From a bacterium OM1 bin76 (GTDB taxonomy: Bacteria; Actinomycetota; Acidimicrobiia; Spongiisociales; ZC4RG35), in contig MPNA01000002.1 of the NCBI GenBank assembly GCA_002238785.1, forward strand, positions 124,001 through 188,000: DNA of 64,000 nucleotides, read 5' to 3'. Positions 35,073-43,915 of the stretch are shown here, piece by piece. Positions within the stretch are counted from its first letter, which is position 1, and the number at the start of each line of letters is the position of its first letter. A model generated the notes under the pieces. The model saw only the letters and a program-made list of their open reading frames with translations, was not told where the DNA came from and searched no databases. The position numbers and the translations under genes are program-made.

Positions 35073-35627
35073 ATGGGATTCGAGGACTGGATCGCAGAGC
35101 CTCTCAACTGGGTGTTTGCGGTCATTGCCCTGGCCACGGTGGTTTCGGGATTCAGAGTGGTCACCTCTCCCAACGTGGTGCACGCCGCTCTGTTCCTGGT
35201 TGCGGCCTTGGCCGGCACGGCCGCTCTGTTCCTGTTGCTGGCGGCCGAGTTCCTGGCTTGGGTGTTGGTGCTGGTCTACATCGGGGCGGTGATCGTTCTG
35301 TTCCTGTTCGGGATCATGATCACCCGCGCTCCCACCGGGCGGGACGAGTCCAACCTGGATCACAAACGCCGCCTGCCCGCCGCCTTGGTCTCGTTGGCGC
35401 TGTTGGCGCTGTTGCTGTGGGGTTTGATCTCCCAGTGGGGTGACACCACCATTGACAGGATCACCGCAGGGACTCCCACAACCGTGTTGGGCGAGGGGTT
35501 GCTGGGGCGTTTCGTCTTCCCGTTCGAGGTGGTGGGTTTCGTGCTGCTGGCCGCTTTGGTGGGCGGCATCACCATCGCCCGCCGGGATCTCAGTCCCGCC
35601 GAGGAGAAGGAGTGGGAGTCGAAGTGA
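35073..35627 (+). CDS. nuoJ: NADH-quinone oxidoreductase subunit J
   Basis: A 184-residue, five-helix membrane subunit. Typical text is NVVHAALFLVAALAGTAALFLLLAAEFLAWVLVLVYIGAVIVLFLF in parts, where VLVYIGA carries the pi-bulge helix. The ATG follows the nuoI TAG immediately, and its TGA overlaps the GTG of nuoK. Confidence 0.96.
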   Translation: MGFEDWIAEPLNWVFAVIALATVVSGFRVVTSPNVVHAALFLVAALAGTAALFLLLAAEFLAWVLVLVYIGAVIVLFLFGIMITRAPTGRDESNLDHKRRLPAALVSLALLALLLWGLISQWGDTTIDRITAGTPTTVLGEGLLGRFVFPFEVVGFVLLAALVGGITIARRDLSPAEEKEWESK

Positions 35628-35929
35628 TTCTCAACCAGTTCCTCATCCTGGCGGCCGTTCTGTTTGTCATGGGGGTGTACGGCCTGCTGGTGCGCCGCAA
35701 TGCGGTGATGGTGTTGCTGGCGGTGGAGTTGATGCTGGCGGCGGTCAACATCAACCTGGTGGCGATGGAGGCATTCTGGCAGACCACCGAGGCGTTGGGA
35801 CAGATTTTGGCGGTGTTCATCATCACGGTGGCCGCCGCCGAGGTGGGGATCGGGTTGGCCATCATCCTGCTGATCTTCCGCAACCGCCGCTCGGCCAATG
35901 TGGATGAACTGGACCTGATGAGATGGTGA
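35624..35929 (+). CDS. nuoK: NADH-quinone oxidoreductase subunit K
   Basis: An MrpC-like three-helix subunit. The GTG at 35624 gives MILNQFLILAAVLF, the normal NuoK N-terminus, and 101 residues; a GTG 12 bases upstream is an alternative. Conserved glutamates are in LLAVELMLAAVNINL and AAAEVGIGLAI, part of the proton path. Overlaps nuoJ by four bases and nuoL by seven. Confidence 0.96.
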   Translation: MILNQFLILAAVLFVMGVYGLLVRRNAVMVLLAVELMLAAVNINLVAMEAFWQTTEALGQILAVFIITVAAAEVGIGLAIILLIFRNRRSANVDELDLMRW

Positions 35930-37968
35930 ACGCAGGCCTCACCACGATCTACCTGGCGGCCGAGGAAGGCGCCATCCACGCCGGAACCGGCGGCATATGG
36001 TCGGAGTGGGCGGGGTTGATGCTGATCGGGCCGATGCTGGCCTTCTTGGTGATCGTCATGTTCGGCAAGAGGATGAGGTACCAGGGCGCCGAGGTGGCCA
36101 TCGGGGTGATGGCCTTCAACCTGATCTGGTCGACGGTGTTGCTGGTGCTCAACATGGGGGATGAGGGGGTGCTGTACGAACGGAGCATCGAGATCGCCAG
36201 GGTGGGCGGGGGACTGGTGTTCGAGTTGGGTTGGATGGTGGACGGCCTGTCGATCATGATGTACTGGGTGGTGGCGGCGGTGGGCCTGGCGGTGTTCGTC
36301 TACGCCCATGGCTACATGAAGGGAGAGATTCGTGTCACCTTCTTCTTCGCCGCCCTGTCGCTGTTCGCCGGTTCGATGCTGGTGCTGGTGGGAAGCCCCA
36401 ACCTGGTCCAGTTGATCATCGGTTGGGAGGGCGTGGGACTGGCGTCGTACCTGCTGATCGGCCACTACTGGGAGGACAAGGAGAATTCCTCGGCGGCCAT
36501 GAAGGCGTTCTACACCAACAAGGTGGCCGACGTGGGTCTGATCATCGGGGTGATCATCATCGGTGTGGTGCTGGGATCCTTCCACTACTGGGACCTGGCC
36601 GCCGCCGCAGCCGAGCACAGCGATCTCTTGGGGCCGGTGGCGGTCACCGCGGCGATCCTCCTTTTCATAGGAGCGATGGGCAAGAGCGCCCAATTCCCCT
36701 TCCACATCTGGTTGCCCGACGCCATGGCAGGACCCACCCCGGTGTCGGCTCTGATGCACGCCGCCACCATGGTCACCGCGGGCATCTACCTGATGGCCCG
36801 CACTTTCCCGCTCTACCAGGAACTGGCCACCGCCGCCCGGCCGTGGATGATCGCGGCAGGAACCATCACCCTGTTCGGGATGGGGTTGTTGGCGCTGGTG
36901 GTGGACGACATCAAGAGGGTGCTGGCCTATTCGACGGTGAGCCAACTCGGCTACATGATGACCGCGGTGGCGGCGGGGGGATACACCGCCGGGCTTTTCC
37001 ATCTCTTCACCCATGCCTTCTTCAAGGCGTTGCTGTTCCTGGGCGCCGGGTCGGTGATCCATGCCGTCCACTCCAACAACATGTCGGACATGGGGGGCCT
37101 GCGCCACCACATGCCCCACACCTATCGCACCTTCGTGATCGGCTCGCTGGCGCTGGCGGGTATCTTCCCGCTGTCGGGATTCTGGTCGAAGGACGAGATA
37201 CTGGCCACCCTGGGTTATGAGGGATACAACCTGGTGATGTGGATCGCGGTGGCCGGGGCGTTCGTAACCGCCTTCTACATGGCCCGGGCGGTCTCTCTCA
37301 CCTTCTTCGGGGAATACCGGGGTCACGGGCATCCTCACGAGTCGCCGCGCATCATGACCGCACCGCTGTGGGCGCTGGCGGTCCCGGCGGTGATAGCGGG
37401 CCTGGTGAACATCCCCGGTCTCAAGTTGCCGTTGATCGGCAGTTTCACCTCCTGGCTCTCGGTGCGAAGCGTCTCCATGGGCGACCATCACGCCGAGTCC
37501 ATTGACCTTGGCCTGGCCGCCGCCGGTCTGGCCGCGGCTGTCGCCGGTCTGTGGCTGGGTTGGGTGGCCTTCGGACCCAAGGCCGCCAAGCGCCGCGCCG
37601 AACGTGATTGGGTGGAGGTCCCGGGGCTCTACCCCCTGCTCCGTCAGAAGTATTACCTCGATCATGTTGCTTTGGGGATGGTGTGGACCATCCGCTCGCC
37701 TCTGGCCCGGGCGGTTAACTGGGTGAACGACTACGTGATCGACGGGGTGGTGAACATGGTGGGGGCTCTTTGCCAAGGTTTGGCTTCTCTGGTGTACCGC
37801 GGCGTGGACCAGCGGGGTATCGACGGGGTGGTGCATGGAGTGTCGTACGGCGCTTCGGGGATGGGGGGCCTGCTGCGCCGGATTCAGAGTGGCCGGGTCC
37901 AGCAGTATGCTGGCCTGCTGGTAGCGGGTCTGCTGTTGCTGGTGGTCTTAGTCCTGTTCGTCCTATGA
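35923..37968 (+). CDS. nuoL: NADH-quinone oxidoreductase subunit L
   Basis: The distal antiporter-like subunit with the long lateral helix, 681 residues. Signatures are GWEGVGLASYLLIGHYW, FPFHIWLPDAMAGPTPVSAL, LMHAATMVTAGIYL and HAFFKALLFLGAGSVIH. Its ATG overlaps the 3' end of nuoK. The C-terminal 150 residues hold the HL helix and final anchor. Confidence 0.97.
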   Translation: MVNAGLTTIYLAAEEGAIHAGTGGIWSEWAGLMLIGPMLAFLVIVMFGKRMRYQGAEVAIGVMAFNLIWSTVLLVLNMGDEGVLYERSIEIARVGGGLVFELGWMVDGLSIMMYWVVAAVGLAVFVYAHGYMKGEIRVTFFFAALSLFAGSMLVLVGSPNLVQLIIGWEGVGLASYLLIGHYWEDKENSSAAMKAFYTNKVADVGLIIGVIIIGVVLGSFHYWDLAAAAAEHSDLLGPVAVTAAILLFIGAMGKSAQFPFHIWLPDAMAGPTPVSALMHAATMVTAGIYLMARTFPLYQELATAARPWMIAAGTITLFGMGLLALVVDDIKRVLAYSTVSQLGYMMTAVAAGGYTAGLFHLFTHAFFKALLFLGAGSVIHAVHSNNMSDMGGLRHHMPHTYRTFVIGSLALAGIFPLSGFWSKDEILATLGYEGYNLVMWIAVAGAFVTAFYMARAVSLTFFGEYRGHGHPHESPRIMTAPLWALAVPAVIAGLVNIPGLKLPLIGSFTSWLSVRSVSMGDHHAESIDLGLAAAGLAAAVAGLWLGWVAFGPKAAKRRAERDWVEVPGLYPLLRQKYYLDHVALGMVWTIRSPLARAVNWVNDYVIDGVVNMVGALCQGLASLVYRGVDQRGIDGVVHGVSYGASGMGGLLRRIQSGRVQQYAGLLVAGLLLLVVLVLFVL

Positions 37969-37991
37969 GATACGGTATGGGAGACTGATAC

Positions 37992-39578
37992 ATGGAACTG
38001 TTCGAAATCTGGGCTCTTAGCCTGATTGTCTTCCTGCCCCTGGCGGGAGCGCTGGTGGCGTTGGCCATTCCCAAGGAACGGGAGGAGGCGGTGAAGCTGT
38101 GGGCGCTCGGGGTGAGCGGGGTTACTTTGATTTTGGCGGTGATAGTGGCCGCCCGCTTCGACTTTGGAGCAGCCGGCCGGTTCCAGTTCGAGGTGGATCT
38201 GCCCTGGATCGGGGCGATCGGCGCCAACTATCACATCGGGGTGGACGGGATCAGCCTGCCGCTTCTGGTGCTGTCTGCTCTGGTGGTGGTGCTGTGCGTT
38301 ATCTACTCGTGGAAGCATTGGGACGAGCCTCACAACCCGCGGGGCTTCTTGGTTCTGATGCTGATCCTGGCCACCGGTATGAACGGGACCTTCGTGGCGC
38401 TGGACCTGGTGCTGTTCTTCATCTTCTTCGAGTTGGTGCTGCTGCCCATGTACTTCATGATCGGGATCTGGGGAGATCGCACCATGCGCAAGATCCCCGG
38501 ATTCAAAAAAGAGGTGGAGACCCGCCTCTACGCCGCTATCAAGTTCTTCATCTTCACCCTGTTCGGCTCGGCTTTCATGCTGCTGGGTTTCCTGGCTCTC
38601 TACTTCAAGTCCGGGTCGGGAGGTCTTGACCCCACCTTCGACATCCCCGAGTTGATCGGCCGGGGATTCCTCTTCGAGGGGACCTTCGCCTGGCTGGTGT
38701 TCGGGGCGATGTTCCTGGGATTCGCGGTGAAAGTGCCCATGTGGCCTTTCCATACCTGGCTGCCGGACGCTCACACTGCGGCGCCAACTGTCGGGTCGGT
38801 GCTGCTGGCCGCCATTCTCCTAAAGCTGGGCTCCTACGCTTTCATCCGGATCTCCATACCGATATTGCCCGAAACCGCCCGGGAGTGGGCGCCTTTCATT
38901 GCGGTGCTCAGTGTGATCGGGATCATCTACGGGTCGCTGGCGTGCCTGGCCCAGACCGACGTCAAACGTCTGATCGCCTTTTCTTCAGTGGGACACATGG
39001 GCTTTGTCATGCTGGGCATCGCCACTCTCACCGAGGTGGGGATCAACGCCGCCATCATCGGGATGGTGGCCCACGGGCTGATCACCGGCCTGCTGTTCTT
39101 CCTGGCCGGGTCGATGCATCACCGCTACCACACCCGGGAGATGTCCCGCCTGGGCGGCAACCTGAAGCTGATGCCCGTTTTGGGTGGGATCCTGGGATTC
39201 ACCGCCATGGCCAGCCTGGGCCTGCCGGGCCTGGCCGGTTTCTGGGGAGAGTTCATGGCGCTGCTGGGTTCCTACCAACCGCTGCCGGGCCTCTCCACCG
39301 ATTTCTTCCGCACCGCCATGGTGATCGGCGCCATCGGCACGGTGCTCACCGCCGGCTACATGCTGTGGATGCTGCAGAAAGTCAACCTTGGCGAGCCGTC
39401 GTCAGAGTGGGCGGGTAAGAAGTTCCACGATGTCGACCGCTATGAGATGATCGCCTGGGTGCCGCTGATCGTGCTGATCGTGGCGGTGGGGGTCTATCCC
39501 AAGTTGGTGCTGGGGGTCACCACCGACGCGGTGGTCGGTTTGGTGGAGACGGCATTCTCGTCAGTGCTCGGAGGCTGA
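37992..39578 (+). CDS. nuoM: NADH-quinone oxidoreductase subunit M
   Basis: Antiporter-like subunit, 528 residues, 14 helices. Conserved elements include FFIFFELVLLPMYFMIGIWG, KVPMWPFHTWLPDAHTAAPT, LLKLGSYAFIRI and FSSVGHMGFVMLGI. Starts 23 bases after nuoL and ends three bases before nuoN. Confidence 0.97.
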   Translation: MELFEIWALSLIVFLPLAGALVALAIPKEREEAVKLWALGVSGVTLILAVIVAARFDFGAAGRFQFEVDLPWIGAIGANYHIGVDGISLPLLVLSALVVVLCVIYSWKHWDEPHNPRGFLVLMLILATGMNGTFVALDLVLFFIFFELVLLPMYFMIGIWGDRTMRKIPGFKKEVETRLYAAIKFFIFTLFGSAFMLLGFLALYFKSGSGGLDPTFDIPELIGRGFLFEGTFAWLVFGAMFLGFAVKVPMWPFHTWLPDAHTAAPTVGSVLLAAILLKLGSYAFIRISIPILPETAREWAPFIAVLSVIGIIYGSLACLAQTDVKRLIAFSSVGHMGFVMLGIATLTEVGINAAIIGMVAHGLITGLLFFLAGSMHHRYHTREMSRLGGNLKLMPVLGGILGFTAMASLGLPGLAGFWGEFMALLGSYQPLPGLSTDFFRTAMVIGAIGTVLTAGYMLWMLQKVNLGEPSSEWAGKKFHDVDRYEMIAWVPLIVLIVAVGVYPKLVLGVTTDAVVGLVETAFSSVLGG

Positions 39579-39581
39579 GCG

Positions 39582-41063
39582 ATGACGCGGATCGACTGGC
39601 TGGCCATCGCGCCCGAGTTGGTGGTGGCCGGAACCCTGCTGGTGGTGCTGGCAGTCGATCTGTTCCTGCCCAGAGAGCGGAAGTACTACGTGGCGGCGCT
39701 GGCCGTGTTGGGCACCACCCTGGCGATGGTGCCGGTGATATTGATGGCGGTGGCCGGCGATTCGTACTCGATGTTCGACGGGTCCTACGTGGTCGACCAG
39801 TTCGCGCTGGTGCTCAAGGGGGTCTTCCTGGTAGCCGGATACCTGGTGCTTCTGATCTCGGTCTCCTATGTGGAGTCGGATCGCTTCTACCAGGGGGAGT
39901 ACTACCTGTTGCTCCTCTCCTCGCTGCTGGGTTCAATGGTCCTGACCTCGGGGCGGGACCTGGTGGTGCTGTTCGTTGCCCTGGAACTGACCACGGGACC
40001 GTTGTTCTTGCTGGCCGGTTGGCGTAAGGGCGACCTGCGCTCCAACGAGGCCTCTCTCAAATTCTTCATCATCGGGGTGCTCTCCACGGGGTTGATGCTG
40101 TACGGAATGTCGCTTCTGTTCGGGCTCACCGGTGAACTCTCCTTCGCGGGAATCCGGGAGGCGATCGCTTCCGCAGGCCTGGCTTCCGAGCCGGTGCTGG
40201 GCTTGGCGGTGCTATTAATTCTGGTGGGATTCGGTTTCAAGGTGTCGGCGGTGCCCTTCCACTTCTGGGCGCCGGACACCTATCAGGGTTCGCCTCCTCC
40301 GGTCACCGCCTACCTTTCGGTTTCTTCGAAACTGGCGGGATTCGTGGCCATGCTGGTGGTGATCTACCTGGCGTTGCCGGCCGTCACCGAGTTCTGGGGG
40401 CCGGCGCTGTGGCTGATGGCGGCTGCCTCCATGACCGTGGCCAACCTGTCTGCTCTTCGCCAGACCCATCTGATCCGCCTGCTGGCCTATTCCTCGGTGG
40501 CCCAGGCCGGGTTCATGCTGGTGCCCTTCGCCGGGGCGGCCATCGCCGACGACGGTTTGGCGGAAGGGTTGGGCGCCACGGTCATCTACCTGGTGATCTA
40601 CGCGGTGATGAACCTGGGCGCCTTCGCAGTGGTGATCGCCGGTGGGCGGCGCATCGGAAGCTATGAGATCTCCGAGTGGAGGGGCCTGGGTTCCTACGCC
40701 CCACGCCAGGGGGTGATGCTGGCGGTGTTCTTCCTGTCACTGGCGGGGTTGCCTCCGCTGGCGGGGTGGTTTGCCAAGTTCGTGATGTTCCGGGCGATCC
40801 TCATCTCCACCGGCCCGGCGGGTGTCTGGCTGGCGGTGATCGCGGCAGTGAACGCGGTGGTGGCCTTCTACTACTACGCCCGGGTGGTCAAGAGCGCCTG
40901 GTTCGACAAGGCGCCTGACGTAATCCCCGAGGACACCGAGGCCGGCCCCACCGGACCTCTCAACCTGGCGGTGGGAGTGTCACTGGTCGTGGTCCTGGTG
41001 GTGGGCGCCTTCCCGGCGATAGCCACCTTCTTCGGCGACGCGGCCGCGGCCCTGGTTCCCTGA
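39582..41063 (+). CDS. nuoN: NADH-quinone oxidoreductase subunit N
   Basis: Antiporter-like subunit next to NuoK, 493 residues. Signatures are VALELTTGPLFLLAGWRKGD, KVSAVPFHFWAPDTYQGSPPPVTAYLS in parts, LLAYSSVAQAGFMLV and LAGLPPLAGWFAKFVMF. It is the last nuo gene; the convergent DUF4143 ATPase gene ends 18 bases beyond it. Confidence 0.97.
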   Translation: MTRIDWLAIAPELVVAGTLLVVLAVDLFLPRERKYYVAALAVLGTTLAMVPVILMAVAGDSYSMFDGSYVVDQFALVLKGVFLVAGYLVLLISVSYVESDRFYQGEYYLLLLSSLLGSMVLTSGRDLVVLFVALELTTGPLFLLAGWRKGDLRSNEASLKFFIIGVLSTGLMLYGMSLLFGLTGELSFAGIREAIASAGLASEPVLGLAVLLILVGFGFKVSAVPFHFWAPDTYQGSPPPVTAYLSVSSKLAGFVAMLVVIYLALPAVTEFWGPALWLMAAASMTVANLSALRQTHLIRLLAYSSVAQAGFMLVPFAGAAIADDGLAEGLGATVIYLVIYAVMNLGAFAVVIAGGRRIGSYEISEWRGLGSYAPRQGVMLAVFFLSLAGLPPLAGWFAKFVMFRAILISTGPAGVWLAVIAAVNAVVAFYYYARVVKSAWFDKAPDVIPEDTEAGPTGPLNLAVGVSLVVVLVVGAFPAIATFFGDAAAALVP

Positions 41064-41081
41064 CCGCGGGAGGAATGCGCC

Positions 41082-42356
41082 TCAGCCCGACGTCCACAGG
41101 GTGTCGATGGGACAGGCGAACAGGCGGTCTCCCAGTTTGAGGTTCTGTCGGCCGGTGTGGAGCAGAACGCCGGATCGGAACGACCCGGGCGCAGCGCTGT
41201 CAAGGTGGTTGCGCAGCCAGGCCAGGTGACGCAGATGGGTGATGGAAGGCGACTGGGTGGCCTTGATCTCGACTGCCACCATCGTCCCGTCCCGGCGCTC
41301 CAGGATCAGGTCCACCTCCTTGCCCCTGTGGTGGCGCAGATGAAAAAGATCGATGCCTCCCAGTCCGGCGGACAGTTGGTTGGAAACCTCGTTGATGACG
41401 AAGTTCTCCAGCAGAGGACCGGCGGTTGGAGAGGTCGGCGCGGCTAGGGCCTCGGGGGTGGCCCCCATGAGCGAGGCTGTCAGTCCCGAATCGGTCACAT
41501 GCAACTTGGGCCGACGAGAGACCTGGTTAGCCAGATTACGCGACCACGACGGCAACCGGCGAACCAGGAACACGGAGTCCAGCCACTCCAGGTATTGGAC
41601 GACCGTCGGTCGTGATATACCGAGCCGCCGCGAGACCTCGGAGACATTGAGTTCGGTTGCTGTCAAGGCGGCGGTCCATCGGAGGAGTTGCTCCAGGGAG
41701 GCCTCTCGGCGAATATCGGCAAGGGCTATGAGGTCCCGTTGCACGACGGTCTGCAGATTACCTTCGAACCAGTTGTTCCGTAGTTCCTCGATCCGGACCG
41801 CTTCCGGATATCCGCCCGCGCAGGCGATTTCGAAGTACAGACGGCGGGTGGTCCGGGGGCGAAGGGCGAGGTCGGGCCGGCCTTGGAACCACCGTTCTAT
41901 GGTGGCTGATCGGCGGCCGGCCATCTCCGCCTGCGAGAAGGGTCGCAGATTGAGGATGTTCACCCTTCCGGCCAGAGATTCGCTGATGACCGGCACGGTC
42001 AGAAAATTGGTCGATCCGGTCAGGAGGAAACGCCCCGGTACAGGGTCTTCGTCGACCAGGCGCTTCACAGTTCGCACCAGGCGGTCGCCGGCCAACTGCA
42101 CCTCGTCGATCACCAGGGGATACGGCTGATACTGCAGCACGGTGAGGGGATCCGACAAGGCTGCATTGCGGACCAGTTCATCGTCGAGAGAAACGTACGT
42201 GCCTCCTCTCTCCTGCGCCACCAACCGGGCGAGGGTGGTCTTGCCGCTCTGGCGGGCACCGTGGAGGACCACCACTCGGAAGTGATCGAGGGCCTTGTCG
42301 AGTACCGGCCGGATGTGCCGCTCCACCTGACCTGAGAATCTGAAGCTACCTTCCAT
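41082..42356 (-). CDS. AAA ATPase with C-terminal DUF4143 domain
   Basis: The ATG at 42356 (MEGSFRFSGQ) is used; an upstream extension of 69 residues has no family match. Walker A is LHGARQSGKTTLARL, Walker B PLVIDEVQ, sensor FLLTGSTNF. A winged helix-turn-helix (VSEVSRRLGISRPTVVQYLEWL) follows near 210-240 of the protein, then DUF4143, with a nuclease-fold-like GKEVDLILERRDGTMVAVEIKAT. Such ATPases are common, fast-exchanging accessory genes of unclear role, possibly linked to toxin-antitoxin or DNA handling. It stands alone, with an ACTAAT direct repeat upstream. Confidence 0.88.
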   Translation of the reverse strand: MEGSFRFSGQVERHIRPVLDKALDHFRVVVLHGARQSGKTTLARLVAQERGGTYVSLDDELVRNAALSDPLTVLQYQPYPLVIDEVQLAGDRLVRTVKRLVDEDPVPGRFLLTGSTNFLTVPVISESLAGRVNILNLRPFSQAEMAGRRSATIERWFQGRPDLALRPRTTRRLYFEIACAGGYPEAVRIEELRNNWFEGNLQTVVQRDLIALADIRREASLEQLLRWTAALTATELNVSEVSRRLGISRPTVVQYLEWLDSVFLVRRLPSWSRNLANQVSRRPKLHVTDSGLTASLMGATPEALAAPTSPTAGPLLENFVINEVSNQLSAGLGGIDLFHLRHHRGKEVDLILERRDGTMVAVEIKATQSPSITHLRHLAWLRNHLDSAAPGSFRSGVLLHTGRQNLKLGDRLFACPIDTLWTSG

Positions 42357-42665
42357 CCTGTCTACTTTACAAGTTTTCGTGCGACTAATGACCACTAATG
42401 TCTTGCTGTAGTTACCAATTATCTCCTCAATAGCCGTACTGCGGTGGCCCGAGGTGTCCGGCTTACCGTATGAAGTGTTGGCCCAGCCCGTCTCGGGTCT
42501 TTTCTGCAAAACAGCAGAGGAGACTCTCTGCGACGCCGCCACTCGGAATGCGCTGCTCGCCAAAGCCGGTTTGCAGCGTTCGAGAAAAGTGGCCGACGAC
42601 CGCCGCTACGACAGACTTCGGTTTGGTCGCCGTGTATGAGCGACCGTCTTAGCTTGTCAGACGAC
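42357..42665. other. Intergenic between two minus-strand genes, no gene seen
   Basis: Contains the upstream region of the DUF4143 ATPase, including the ACTAAT pair, but no frame with recognisable protein. Confidence 0.5.
42384..42400 (+). promoter_or_regulatory. ACTAATG direct-repeat pair upstream of the DUF4143 ATPase gene
   Basis: ACTAATG occurs at 42384-42390 and 42394-42400, exactly one helical turn apart (10 bases start to start), 28 bases upstream of the ATPase start. The same ACTAAT pair with the same 10-base spacing lies upstream of the fic gene at 50370-50386. A shared operator is suggested. Confidence 0.45.
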
Positions 42666-43625
42666 CTATCCGTGAAGAGCCTGGCGCAAGGCGTCTCTTC
42701 GTATCTTCTCCCAACGCTGGCTGGTTTCGGACATCGGTACCATGATGTTGCTGCCGTGGAAGGCTCCCGGGAAGACGTGCAACTCGGTCGCCACTCCCGC
42801 TTGGCCGAGGCGTTGTGCGTACTCGATGTCCTCATCGACAAAGAGATCGAGGTCACCCACGATTATGAAGGCCGGGGGCAGACCCGACAGGTCTTCGGCT
42901 CTGGCAGGTGAAGCATACGGAGAGACATCGTCGGAGCCGACCGGCTTTCCCAGCAACGCGGTCCACCCGGCGATGTTGGCTTTGCGATTCCACACCTTGG
43001 GGTGCCGGACATAGTGGCTGGAATGGGTGATATTCCGGTCGTCCAGCATGGGGTAGATGAGTTCTTGGTAGATGATCTCCACCTCCCCCCGGTCCCTGGC
43101 TAGAAGGGCCAGCGCCGCGGCCAACCCGCCGCCGGCCGAGGCGCCGGTGATGGCGATCCTCCCACGATCCACTCCCAGACTCTCCGAGGTGTCAGCAAAC
43201 CACTTCAGCCCTGCATAGCAGTCCTCGATCGGTGCGGGGTGCGGATGCTCCGGCGCTAGCCGGTACTCCACCGACGCCACCACACAGCCCATGTCGGCGG
43301 CCAATTCTTTGCATTCGACATCACCCATGGGGACATTTCCCAGCACCATGCCCCCGCCGTGAATGTAATACAGGCCGGGAACCGGTGTTTCCACCTCGGA
43401 TGGGGAGTAAACGCGGACCATCACATCCGGGTCTCCAGGCGGTCCCGGCACCCAATGATCTTCCACTTCCACTCCGGGAATATCAGGAGCAGCCTCGAAC
43501 ATGGCAGCCATAAGGCCATCAACCATTAGGCGAGCTTTCGGAATGTCGGACAAGTCCAGCAGTTCTGCGGGGATCATTTCCAGAACGGCCTTGCTCTGTT
43601 CATCCAGGCGATCTTCAAAGTCCAT
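42666..43625 (-). CDS. Alpha/beta hydrolase, hormone-sensitive-lipase family esterase
   Basis: A 319-residue carboxylesterase. It has the oxyanion-hole motif YYIHGGGMVLGN, the nucleophile in ITGASAGGGLAAAL, an Asp in IIVGDLDLFVDED and the His in VFPGAFHGSN. EYRLAPEHPHPAPIEDCY is typical of the HSL/AcHE family. Cytoplasmic, no signal peptide. It stands alone; upstream lies a remnant of an EamA-like gene. Substrate is probably a short-chain ester. Confidence 0.92.
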   Translation of the reverse strand: MDFEDRLDEQSKAVLEMIPAELLDLSDIPKARLMVDGLMAAMFEAAPDIPGVEVEDHWVPGPPGDPDVMVRVYSPSEVETPVPGLYYIHGGGMVLGNVPMGDVECKELAADMGCVVASVEYRLAPEHPHPAPIEDCYAGLKWFADTSESLGVDRGRIAITGASAGGGLAAALALLARDRGEVEIIYQELIYPMLDDRNITHSSHYVRHPKVWNRKANIAGWTALLGKPVGSDDVSPYASPARAEDLSGLPPAFIIVGDLDLFVDEDIEYAQRLGQAGVATELHVFPGAFHGSNIMVPMSETSQRWEKIRRDALRQALHG

Positions 43626-43661
43626 CTTGCTTCTTTGCCTAGTGGTTGACGTGGCTCGATA

Positions 43662-43712
43662 CTAACTGAGCCACTTGTCCATGGGCAGGCAGGGGAAAGA
43701 GGGGAGGGTTTC
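43662..43712 (-). pseudogene. 3'-end remnant of an EamA-like paralogue
   Basis: The minus strand encodes ETLPSFPCLPMDKWLS then stop, aligning with the last residues GTFLSFLYLLWDKWLN of the intact EamA-like protein 250 bases away. The DNA shares a perfect 14-mer, TGAGCCACTTGTCC, at 43667-43680 and 43921-43934, and partial identity beyond. It looks like the tail of a lost second copy. The rest of 43626-43915 holds nothing recognisable. Confidence 0.4.
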
Positions 43713-43915
43713 AACTGCCTGCAATCTCGGCCCCCCACAGCGGGGGGATGGATCGGCCCCTGGCTGGTCCGGACCCGGATCTCCCGGACACCCTCTTTCA
43801 GCCCCGGTGGTGAAGAGCCTGGCGTAGTGCCGCCGATGTCACCGCCGCCCATCGCCTGCTGGTGGGGGACCGCGGAAGGTAGACGTCGCTCAAATGATCA
43901 TTTTGGGCATGGGCC

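Noticed and set aside
33462-37836. Very long open frames on the minus strand opposite nuoD to nuoL (over 600 codons each)
   Set aside because: They are antisense shadows of GC-rich coding sequence: His/Gln/Gly/Asp-rich, low complexity, no family features, while the plus strand encodes clear complex I subunits.
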